Virus record (IMG/VR): IMGVR_UViG_3300006929_000081 | Location: 1 to 28,184 of that record | Source: a virus | Length of the DNA stretch: 28,184 nt | Reading direction: 5' to 3' (one strand) | Part shown: positions 13,865 to 21,830 of the stretch, piece after piece | How the letters are laid out: each line of letters starts with the position of its first letter | How positions within the stretch are numbered: position 1 is the stretch's first letter | Position numbers and translations under genes: made by a program | The notes under the pieces: generated by a model | The model's input: the letters and a program-made list of their open reading frames with translations, nothing else | Databases searched by the model: none | Told to the model about the DNA's origin: nothing

Positions 13865-16150
13865 ATGCCGCTGTCTAAAATACAGTTCAGACCTGGAGTA
13901 AACCGAGAGACTACGTCTTACGGAGACGAAAATGGCTGGTTTAATTCAGACCTAATTCGATTCCGCAAGGGTCGCCCCGAAAAGATGGGTGGGTGGTCTC
14001 GTCTTAGTAGCAATACTATTGAGGGAACTGGACGTTCTCTTCATGTCTGGGCGGCTTTAGATGGTTCCAAGTATATGGGTCTTGGAACGGAAACCAAGTT
14101 CTATATAGAAGAAGGCGGAGGATATAACGATGTTACTCCTATTCGGACTACAACTACTTTGGGTGCTAACCCCCTTAAAACAGGCTCTGCTACTAGCGGT
14201 GTCTTAACTGTAACGGCTCCGTCTCATGGTGCTGTTAACGGAGACTTCGTTACGTTAAGTGGTGCAACGACTACGGATGGTGTTACAGCGGCTCAAATTA
14301 ACACTGAACATGAACTAACTCTTATAGATTCTAACTCTTACACTATACCAACTGCGGGTGCCGCTTCTTCTGGAAGCACCGCAGGTGGTGGTTCTTCTGT
14401 AGTGGCTACCTATCAGATTAACACGGGTCTTGGAACGGTTGTTACAGGAACGGGTTTCGGAGCGGGTTTATGGGGTGGTTTAAGCACTGGATACGCTCAA
14501 ACAACTCTAAACGACAGCGGAGGCATAAGTAACTCGGATACCTCCTTTACGTTAACAAGCGCAGCATCGTTTGAAACAGCTTCAACTACTACGGGAGCCA
14601 ACTTGACAGCCGCCAGTTCTTCTATTGCGGTAGCGGACTCGAGCGGATTCCCAAGCAAGGGAACAATCAAGATAGGCAGCGAGAACATTCGCTATGGAAC
14701 TAATGTAGCCAACGTGTTCGGAGAACTTACCCGTGGAGATGATGGAACCACTGCCGCAAGTTCTTCCAGTGGAGATACCGTTACGTTTGTTGGTCTTATG
14801 CTTATTGATGACGAATTGATTCAATACACGGGTAAATCCAGTAACACCATAAATGCCGGAGTTGCGAGAGGAGCAAGAGGAACTACCGCTGCCGCTCATG
14901 ATGATGGGGTTAACGTAAAGGAAGCAAATGATTTTGTAGGGTGGGGAGAATCTTCTGCTACTGCTGCGGAAACAGGATCTAACATTCGTCTTTGGTCTCA
15001 GGACAACTGGGGAGAAGATTTGGCGTTTAACGTCTATGACGGGGCTCCTTATTATTGGGATAAAACACTGGGGCTAGGAAACAGAGGATCAACTCTGGCT
15101 TCTCAATCAGGTGCGTCTGGCGCTCCGACTATTACACGTAGGCTGATGATATCTGGTGCAGACCGTCACCTTGTTTGTTTTGGGTGCAATCCACTAGATG
15201 AAGCGGATCAAGATCTTCTTATGGTTAGGTGGTCTGATCAGGAAGATCCTTTTGATTGGACTCCTACAGCTACTAATACAGCAGGCTCTCAACGTGTGTC
15301 TTCTGGTTCCGAGATTATATCCGCACAGAAGACACGCCAGGAAATGCTTATTTGGACGGATACGTCTCTACATGCTATGCGGTTTGTAGGACCGCCCTTT
15401 ACGTTTGGTATGAGCATGTTAGCCAACAACGTGTCGATTATTGGGCCAAATGCTGTAACCACCGTTGGAGACAAGGTTTTCTGGATGGATCGTGAAAACT
15501 TTTACGTCTACACGGGTCGTGTTCAGACAATTCCCTGCACGCTTCTTCGCTATGTCTTTGACAACATCAACCTTGAACAGAGCTTTAAGTGCTTTGCCGC
15601 ATCTAACAAGATGTTTGATGAGGTGTTTTGGTTCTACCCTAGTTCAGACGCAGACGAGATAGATCGCTACGTCAAGTATAACTTTACGGAAAACACGTGG
15701 GATTTAGGGACTTTGTCTCGAACAGCGTGGGTGGATTACGGTATCCACGACAATCCGAGAGGTTGCGGCACTTCTAGTGGCACAAATTACGTCTATGTCC
15801 ACGAAAGTGGCGATGACGATGATGGTTCTCCCATGACATCCTTTATAGAATCTGCCGATTTTGATCTGGGAGACGGCGAACAATTTATGTTTGTAGATCG
15901 CCTCATACCTGATATCGACATTACAAGTTCAGACGCTGAAGCTTCGGTTAATTATATTCTCAAGACTAGGAATTACCCTGGAGATAGTTTGTCTACAAAT
16001 TCAACAAACGCGGTGAAATCCTCAACTCAACAGGCTTTTCTGCGTAGTCGATCAAGGCAAGTGGCTCTCCGCATAGAAAGCGATACTACCGATATAACAT
16101 GGACATTGGGCGATTTACGGCTGGGCATACGTCCAGATGGGAGGCGATAA
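13865..16150 (+). CDS. tail hub/stabilisation protein, P22 gp10-like
   Basis: A 761-residue protein. The N-terminus FRPGVNRETTSYGDENGWFNSDLIRFRKG and later segments (GADRHLVCFGCNP, SDQEDPFDW, GDKVFWMDRENFYVYTGR, WDLGTLSRTAWVDYG) follow the order seen in packaged-DNA stabilisation and tail-nozzle proteins such as P22 gp10. P22 gp10 is 472 residues; the extra length is largely beta modules at about 106-180 and two tandem units at about 242-352, each with IxI(G/D)xExIxY and an RG(D/A)xGTTAA ending. It would close the tail below the adaptor proteins. The family call is by recognition, not by search. Confidence 0.72.
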   Translation: MPLSKIQFRPGVNRETTSYGDENGWFNSDLIRFRKGRPEKMGGWSRLSSNTIEGTGRSLHVWAALDGSKYMGLGTETKFYIEEGGGYNDVTPIRTTTTLGANPLKTGSATSGVLTVTAPSHGAVNGDFVTLSGATTTDGVTAAQINTEHELTLIDSNSYTIPTAGAASSGSTAGGGSSVVATYQINTGLGTVVTGTGFGAGLWGGLSTGYAQTTLNDSGGISNSDTSFTLTSAASFETASTTTGANLTAASSSIAVADSSGFPSKGTIKIGSENIRYGTNVANVFGELTRGDDGTTAASSSSGDTVTFVGLMLIDDELIQYTGKSSNTINAGVARGARGTTAAAHDDGVNVKEANDFVGWGESSATAAETGSNIRLWSQDNWGEDLAFNVYDGAPYYWDKTLGLGNRGSTLASQSGASGAPTITRRLMISGADRHLVCFGCNPLDEADQDLLMVRWSDQEDPFDWTPTATNTAGSQRVSSGSEIISAQKTRQEMLIWTDTSLHAMRFVGPPFTFGMSMLANNVSIIGPNAVTTVGDKVFWMDRENFYVYTGRVQTIPCTLLRYVFDNINLEQSFKCFAASNKMFDEVFWFYPSSDADEIDRYVKYNFTENTWDLGTLSRTAWVDYGIHDNPRGCGTSSGTNYVYVHESGDDDDGSPMTSFIESADFDLGDGEQFMFVDRLIPDIDITSSDAEASVNYILKTRNYPGDSLSTNSTNAVKSSTQQAFLRSRSRQVALRIESDTTDITWTLGDLRLGIRPDGRR

Positions 16151-16317
16151 TGGCTAAATTGCTCGACCATTCAATGCCCATGGCTCCTGATCAGTATGAT
16201 GCGGACACTTTTGTGCGTATTTTGCGTGATTTAGAGATGGCTTTAACAAAAATAGATTTTCCCGCTGTAGTCAGTGGGGAAGATGACGATAACGGCAAGA
16301 ATTGGTTTATGGACTGA
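16150..16317 (+). CDS. small conserved phage protein, unknown function
   Basis: A 55-residue protein with the pattern HSMPMAPDQYDADTFVRILR followed by DLEMALTKIDFP and an acidic end. I recognise the SMPMAPDQYDAxTFxRILRD motif as recurring in marine phages after the tail hub gene; its function is unknown. The open frame extends upstream to 16099 but the ATG at 16150 shares its A with the preceding TAA, and the TGA overlaps the next ATG, so this start is preferred. Confidence 0.82.
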   Translation: MAKLLDHSMPMAPDQYDADTFVRILRDLEMALTKIDFPAVVSGEDDDNGKNWFMD

Positions 16318-16637
16318 TGGCTTCAGCGTATAAAAACATAGCAACTTTAGTGGGTTCGACAGGGGATGTCACAATTTATACCTGCCCAACCGCGACAGAA
16401 GCGATAATAAAGAATATAAATCTTTATAATAGTCATTCAGGCACTATAGTAGTGTATCCGAAGATTACCGATAGTTCCGCGTCGGTTACTGTTACGCTAG
16501 AGAAAGCTAGTATCGGAACTCTCGCAGATACGTTTCTCGCTGGGCCTTTTGTTCTTGAGGCCAGTGATACGCTCATACTTAATTGTGACACAGCGTCGAA
16601 GATTTATGCCTTCGCAAGCGTGCTGGAGATTTCCTAA
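16317..16637 (+). CDS. small beta-sandwich virion protein, unknown function
   Basis: A 106-residue protein from the ATG that overlaps the previous TGA; an in-frame TTG at 16302 lies inside the previous gene and is rejected. Strands such as DVTIYTCPTATEAIIKNINLYN, split by short turns, and VTVTLEKASIGTLADTFLAGP end with an IYAFASVLEIS strand. This resembles small tail or head surface proteins of marine phages. Position between the tail hub and internal proteins suggests a structural role; nothing more can be said. Confidence 0.78.
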   Translation: MASAYKNIATLVGSTGDVTIYTCPTATEAIIKNINLYNSHSGTIVVYPKITDSSASVTVTLEKASIGTLADTFLAGPFVLEASDTLILNCDTASKIYAFASVLEIS

Positions 16638-18244
16638 TGATGACAGATACCTCTCCCAAATATTCTGGTGAACCCACCGCAGAAGCCTTGGCCAACGGTT
16701 TGGCAACTCTTGGTCGTTACGGTGACAACTACATGGTTCACGCTGCTGAAGGTGAGACCCTTGTCCCCAAAGAGATTCTTGAGGCTAATCCAGGTCTAAA
16801 AGAAGACTTATTTAGACAAATGACGATGATGGGCATTGAAGACCCAAATCGTTATGTTGTGGGTAACGAACTAAACTCAATTAACCCTATTACAGGACAG
16901 CCTGAATTTTTCTTTAAGAAAGTATTTAAGGCTATTAAGAAAGTCGCTAAAAAAGTTCTTCCTATAGCGGCTCCTATTATTGGTAACATTATTGCACCAG
17001 GCATTGGTGGCATTATAGCGTCAGGATTAACCACTAAGCTCATGGGTGGTTCATGGGGAGATGCTCTTAAATCCGCTGCTTTAAGTTATGGAACAAGCGC
17101 CCTTGGTTCAGGAATTATGTCAGGGTTTAATGCTCCAGCAGGCACGAGCTTCGGAGAAGCTTTCACGGGGGGACTTGGTAAGGGTCTTACCGCACCCTTT
17201 AGTGCGGCTAGCAATTTGTTCTCTTCGGGACCAGCCAATCCATTTAGTCAGGGTATCTTCGGCTCGTCAGGAGCGATGAATGCGCCTGGTGCAAGCTTCA
17301 TGGACAAAGTATTCCCTCGTTATGACCCTAATGCAATTGTAGGAGCGCAATATAATTACCAACCCGGAGCAATTAAAACAGAGCCGTTGGCTCCCATCGC
17401 AGATGCGGGAGACAATGTTGGCAATTTTGTGCAGGGCGGAAATAACGCTTCTTATGCTCAGAACTTAGCCACCGCGAACCAAGTTTTTCCGGATAATCCC
17501 ACGGCGGCTGAAAGTATGGCCACCGAGTTAACGTATGGTCCTTTAGGCAAGGCACCAGTAGCTAACGTTCAAACCAATGTTGCAGGACCTCAAGCTCAAA
17601 CAACGACATCCGCTTTAAAAGAAGGTGATATTTCTCCCGGTGGAAATTTTAGAGCGGTAGAAACGCTTGATAAAGCAGGCAATATTAAAATTGGATATGA
17701 ACCAAGAGGGTTTATAGAAAAAACCGTTGGCAATTTAACTGGTTTTAAGGATCCTCTCGTTACCAAGGGCATTGGATACGGTGCCTTGGGATTAGGGGGA
17801 TATGGTCTGGCCTCGGCTACAGGAATGCTCGATGCCCCCGAACAAGAAGAACAATTTAAGGATTTAATGGCACGAGGCCAAGCCAACTCAGAGCAAATAG
17901 CCGCTTATCAGCAATGGTTAAAACTAGCGGATAAAAATTCTCCCGAAGCACAAGGGTTAAAATTAACTTGGTATGGACAGCCTTCGTATACTAATCCACA
18001 ACTTGCCGCTAAGTTTGGAGCGGTGCCTATAGGACCTGATACTGGTCTTAATATAGCCGCAGCAGGGGGCGGAGAAATCGTAGGACCCGGAACAGGAACC
18101 TCTGACAGCATTCCCGCAAGGCTATCGGATGGTGAATTTGTAATGACGGCTCGAGCCGTTAGAAATGCAGGTGGTGGTAACAGAAACCTAGGTGCTGCTC
18201 GAATGTATGACATGATGAATCGTTTTGAGAAAGGAGTAGCATAA
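16637..18244 (+). CDS. internal virion / ejection protein candidate with hydrophobic segment
   Basis: A 535-residue protein. Residues 91-106 form a Lys-rich amphipathic helix (FFFKKVFKAIKKVAKK) leading straight into a hydrophobic, glycine-rich stretch at 107-131. A second hydrophobic Gly-rich segment lies near 377-397. Residues 140-330 are Ala/Gly/Pro/Asn-rich. The C-terminal 58 residues (GPGTGTSDSIPARLSDGEFV, then MTARAVRNAGGG) are a motif I recognise from virion proteins of many marine phages. Position and membrane-active look fit a protein injected with DNA to cross the cell envelope, as in P22 gp7/gp16/gp20 or T7 gp14-gp16, but homology to those is not evident. A second ATG at 16640 is equally possible. 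Confidence 0.72.
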   Translation: MMTDTSPKYSGEPTAEALANGLATLGRYGDNYMVHAAEGETLVPKEILEANPGLKEDLFRQMTMMGIEDPNRYVVGNELNSINPITGQPEFFFKKVFKAIKKVAKKVLPIAAPIIGNIIAPGIGGIIASGLTTKLMGGSWGDALKSAALSYGTSALGSGIMSGFNAPAGTSFGEAFTGGLGKGLTAPFSAASNLFSSGPANPFSQGIFGSSGAMNAPGASFMDKVFPRYDPNAIVGAQYNYQPGAIKTEPLAPIADAGDNVGNFVQGGNNASYAQNLATANQVFPDNPTAAESMATELTYGPLGKAPVANVQTNVAGPQAQTTTSALKEGDISPGGNFRAVETLDKAGNIKIGYEPRGFIEKTVGNLTGFKDPLVTKGIGYGALGLGGYGLASATGMLDAPEQEEQFKDLMARGQANSEQIAAYQQWLKLADKNSPEAQGLKLTWYGQPSYTNPQLAAKFGAVPIGPDTGLNIAAAGGGEIVGPGTGTSDSIPARLSDGEFVMTARAVRNAGGGNRNLGAARMYDMMNRFEKGVA

Positions 18245-19272
18245 TGGCCACTGTAACAGAACAGATTGTACGCCAAGCCCCCTTTCTTGAGGACTTCCAA
18301 AGAAAGATTCTGGAAGCTTCGTTTGCGCGAGGCGAAACTCCTGTTGATATTCCAGACATAGGCGTTGCGGGTCTTGATCCACTTACGCAGCAGGCCATTG
18401 CTACTGGACAGGGCATAGGGCAGTTTCAGCCTTTTTTAACAACAGGTGCGGACACAATAGGACAGGGTCTGGCTACTCTTCAGCAACAGGCGGCTGGTGT
18501 CCCAGGGTTATTTGAACAAGCACAGCAGCAGGCGGCTGGGACTACGGGTGCTTTTGACCCGACTACATCTGCTGCGTTTATGGATCCGTTCCAACAGGCT
18601 GTTACACGGGATGCTCTTGCCGAAATGCAACGGCAGGCAGACATCCAGACGAATCAGCTTTCGGCACAGGCCGTTGGTGCGGGTGCTTTTGGTGGTAGTA
18701 GACAGGGCATAGCACAAGCAGAACTGGGCAGAAATCTGGCCGACATTCAGAGCCGTCGCATCTTTGAAGATGCAAGCCGTAACTTTAACCAAGCCCAGAA
18801 TGCCGCACAAACAGCTTTTGAAAACCAGCAACGCCGTCAGCAAGGTGTCGCACAGCTTCTAGGTGGACTAGCATCCTCACAGTCACAGGAGGCGGTTCGT
18901 CTTGGTGGGGGTATCGCGGGTCTTGGATCACAGCAGGCTAACATAGCTGGTGTAGGACAAAACCTTTTGGGTCAGCAGGCGCAGCTACAGTCTCAGCTTG
19001 GCTCTCTTGCACAGACGCAGTCGCAAAGAGAACTAGACGCTGCCAGACAGTCTCAGTTGCAACAGTCCTTTGAACCCTTCCAGCGTATTAGCTTCATGAG
19101 TGATATCTTTAAACCTCAGATTGGTTCCGCTGGCTCCACGTTAGGTTTGAACGTGGCTCCCGCACCAAGTCCATTGTCACAGGCTATTGGTCTTGGAATA
19201 GGGGCTTTTGGAATTAACCAGAAGTTAGGTAACCCTTTGGGTAATCTCTTTGGCAGTGCTACGGGGACTTGA
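18244..19272 (+). CDS. glutamine-rich internal virion protein candidate
   Basis: A 342-residue Gln/Ala/Gly-rich protein, mostly predicted helical. Recognisable parts are GLDPLTQQAIATGQGIGQF, AAFMDPFQQAVTRDALAEMQ, the conserved AVGAGAFGGSRQGIAQAELG, and a C-terminal LGIGAFGINQKLGNPLG. This protein type is widespread in marine short-tailed phages next to the large internal proteins. Its composition resembles ejection proteins, which partly unfold to pass the tail. It overlaps both neighbouring genes by one base or a few bases. No enzymatic motif is visible. Confidence 0.75.
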   Translation: MATVTEQIVRQAPFLEDFQRKILEASFARGETPVDIPDIGVAGLDPLTQQAIATGQGIGQFQPFLTTGADTIGQGLATLQQQAAGVPGLFEQAQQQAAGTTGAFDPTTSAAFMDPFQQAVTRDALAEMQRQADIQTNQLSAQAVGAGAFGGSRQGIAQAELGRNLADIQSRRIFEDASRNFNQAQNAAQTAFENQQRRQQGVAQLLGGLASSQSQEAVRLGGGIAGLGSQQANIAGVGQNLLGQQAQLQSQLGSLAQTQSQRELDAARQSQLQQSFEPFQRISFMSDIFKPQIGSAGSTLGLNVAPAPSPLSQAIGLGIGAFGINQKLGNPLGNLFGSATGT

Positions 19273-21830
19273 TGATGAATAGACGCTCTCCAGTTCGATC
19301 CGTCCTAGCACAACGCAAAATGTTTGCGAATGGTGGAATGCTTCCCATAAGCACTCCCATGCAAAACACCATGGATCAAGGTCAGAATAAAGCGTCTGGA
19401 ATACTGGCATCCTCGACTCCACTGATTGAGGCGGTGTCGCAAGAGATTCTTGCACCCATGACGGGTGGTGCAATGCCCGTGGCTGGGTTTCATGAAGGGG
19501 GTTACGCCCATCGACATCCGCATGGTCTAACCATTTTTGGTGAACCTCCTAAATTACAAGAGGGAGATGCGGAAGGCAAAAGAATATACGACGCTGCTTA
19601 TAAAAGTGAAACTCCCATAGGATTGCAAACAAGTGGTCCTTTTGCAGAAGTAGAGTATAAGCCAACTGTAGGAGAACGTGCGGAAATTGGTCTGGGCTCT
19701 CCTCCAGAAGATCTACAAAAACGTGCGAATATGACTGCTGCGGAGCGTTTAGAGTCTATCTTCCCTTATGAGGCAGAACTTACAGGCGGATTTTTTGGCC
19801 CCCAAAAAGCTAGGGAAGCAGGTCCTGGCATAGGAGTAGATTCAACTTCTTTAGCTGAACAAGCTATAGAGGCTCCTCTTGCGTTTATTGATGAAACAGC
19901 AAGAAATTTAAGTCAGGCTAATTTTGCGGCAGGAAAGTTCTTAATGAACTTAGGAGAAACTATATTTAAAAGGGGCGACCAAAGTTTTGGAACAAAATAC
20001 GATCAGATATCTACCCTAGGTAACTTAATACGCAGACAACCTACCATTGAAGGTACGGATCCTTCAGAAGTTACGGATACTATTAATAGATTGGCAGATG
20101 CGTATTTAGGGGAAAATCCTGATGCTAGTGGTGCTGATTTAGCTAAAGCTGTATCAGAGGGAGTTTATAATCAGTATGAAGCCGGATATGCATTGGCAGC
20201 GGCTGATGCTGATTTAGTTATCAACGAAGAGGCTCGAGACAAAGCTATTCAAGATGCGGAAGAGGCAAAGCAACAAGAAGAAGCTTTAGCCACTGACGAT
20301 TCTGTTTCTGGAACGGAGGTTCCCGACCCTGCTCCGGAGCGTCCAGATCAAGACAGTCAAACTGTGCTAGATGGTGTTATAACAGGTTCAAAGGCTGTTC
20401 AAGACATTCAATCTGGCGTTGAAAAAGAAACTGCTCTTGCAGCAGAAGATGCTCTTGGTGCTGATTTAGCTAATTTAACTATTCCTGAAGCCGCAGACAA
20501 AGACGAAAAAACTACGGAAGAACTATTAGAGATGTATAAAACAGAGTTTTTAAACTCTGTCGGAGAATACGAAGGTAAAACAGAAGGCGAAATAGCTAAC
20601 GATTGGATTAAAATGGGCATGGCGATAGCTGCCGGTCAAAGCCAGTATGCTATTTCAAATATTGCTAATGGTGTTCTTAAAACAATTGATGCTTTTGGGG
20701 ATGATCCCAGAAGCAAAAGAGCTTACAACAACAAAGTTAAACTGGCTGCTGCTAAATATTCTCTGGAGTCTTTGGCTAAGTATAGGTCTAATTTAGAACA
20801 AACGTCTAGGGATGATAGGGCTTTATTTAACACGAGATTTAGAGTGCAGCCTGGTGAAAGCTTTGAATACAACGGAAGAACTTATAATGCTGGCGACACT
20901 GTAATTGCTCAAGTAGGAGACATTCGCAGCGGTGTTTTCCCGCTGAACAAAGTTAACTCCGAAGCTTTTGATATCAAACTTCTTGAAGATCAAGTTCGCG
21001 ACCTTAAAAAAACACTAAAGTCCAATCTATCAGCCCTAGGAGATAGAACGGAAAAAGGTTCTTCTATAGATAGTGCTGTGGAAGCCTATGGAAATCAGGT
21101 CGCGCAGGTCAGAGCAAATATAGGTATTCAGCATTTATTAAAAGAAGCCATGACCATGACGGGCGCTGTTACTGGTGGCGCTAACGCGCTGTTAGCTTTT
21201 GGTCAAAAAGTAGAAAACTTTTTAGGTATAAAATTAGGAGAGTTCTCTGCGGAAGAACCCGAAAAATACCGATTTTTGGTTAACCAAGCTATTCAGAAAA
21301 ATATTACGGCTTTGTTAAACGAGGGTAACCGAACTATTTCTGATGCAGACCGCGCCAGAGCGGAAACAATTGGTGGTCTTTACGCAGACTATGTATTGGC
21401 TCCTTCTACGATGAACAGAGATATACTAGAAAATACTCTCATAGAGTTCAGTAATTCTATAAAAAGAAACACTCAAGAAACGCTGGCTGATATGCAGGCT
21501 AGAGAAAATACATGGGCGGGGACTTTAACTAAGGGCGGCAGAGATGCTCAACAAATTATGGAACAGAGAAGGGGAACATTGGCCCTTGAAACATTGGATC
21601 CTTCTTCTGGTAAAAGAGTTCCCAGCAAAATTAAATGGACAGATATTTTAGACGTTAAGGGAGAAGGCAAAGATAGAACCATTACTTACAAATCGGATTG
21701 GTTTAAAAGACCGGAGCTTAAAACTGTAGAAGATTCTGCATTACCAGAAAATTATACCAAAGCTAAAACTCCCGAACAACGACTTGCAGAAATACTAGAA
21801 GAAAACCGTAAAAAGGAAGGGAAAGAATAA
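19272..21830 (+). CDS. large internal virion protein with ISDADR motif
   Basis: An 852-residue protein from the ATG at 19272, which overlaps the previous TGA; another ATG follows immediately. The N-terminus (RRSPVRSVLAQRKMFANGGM) is basic with an ANGGM motif, and HEGGYAHRHPHG follows. Residues about 310-420 are acidic and low-complexity. A conserved-looking block NDWIKMGMAIAAGQSQYAIS lies near 440. Residues 682-696 read LNEGNRTISDADRAR, matching the small protein at 500-898. The C-terminal part contains WTDILDVKGEGKDRTITYK. No transmembrane segment is evident. Position among ejection-type genes suggests an internal or injected protein. Confidence 0.72.
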   Translation: MMNRRSPVRSVLAQRKMFANGGMLPISTPMQNTMDQGQNKASGILASSTPLIEAVSQEILAPMTGGAMPVAGFHEGGYAHRHPHGLTIFGEPPKLQEGDAEGKRIYDAAYKSETPIGLQTSGPFAEVEYKPTVGERAEIGLGSPPEDLQKRANMTAAERLESIFPYEAELTGGFFGPQKAREAGPGIGVDSTSLAEQAIEAPLAFIDETARNLSQANFAAGKFLMNLGETIFKRGDQSFGTKYDQISTLGNLIRRQPTIEGTDPSEVTDTINRLADAYLGENPDASGADLAKAVSEGVYNQYEAGYALAAADADLVINEEARDKAIQDAEEAKQQEEALATDDSVSGTEVPDPAPERPDQDSQTVLDGVITGSKAVQDIQSGVEKETALAAEDALGADLANLTIPEAADKDEKTTEELLEMYKTEFLNSVGEYEGKTEGEIANDWIKMGMAIAAGQSQYAISNIANGVLKTIDAFGDDPRSKRAYNNKVKLAAAKYSLESLAKYRSNLEQTSRDDRALFNTRFRVQPGESFEYNGRTYNAGDTVIAQVGDIRSGVFPLNKVNSEAFDIKLLEDQVRDLKKTLKSNLSALGDRTEKGSSIDSAVEAYGNQVAQVRANIGIQHLLKEAMTMTGAVTGGANALLAFGQKVENFLGIKLGEFSAEEPEKYRFLVNQAIQKNITALLNEGNRTISDADRARAETIGGLYADYVLAPSTMNRDILENTLIEFSNSIKRNTQETLADMQARENTWAGTLTKGGRDAQQIMEQRRGTLALETLDPSSGKRVPSKIKWTDILDVKGEGKDRTITYKSDWFKRPELKTVEDSALPENYTKAKTPEQRLAEILEENRKKEGKE
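21315..21359 (+). repeat. remote copy of the ISDADR coding repeat
   Basis: Encodes LNEGNRTISDADRAR. Against 554-598 the 39 bases from AAC to GCC differ at three positions only, all synonymous, and include a 23-base identical run (557-579 versus 21318-21340). Confidence 0.92.

Noticed and set aside
14582-14899. 105-codon minus-strand frame rich in Ser, Gly and Thr
   Set aside because: Antisense to the repeated beta modules of the tail hub gene; composition is a by-product of the + strand.
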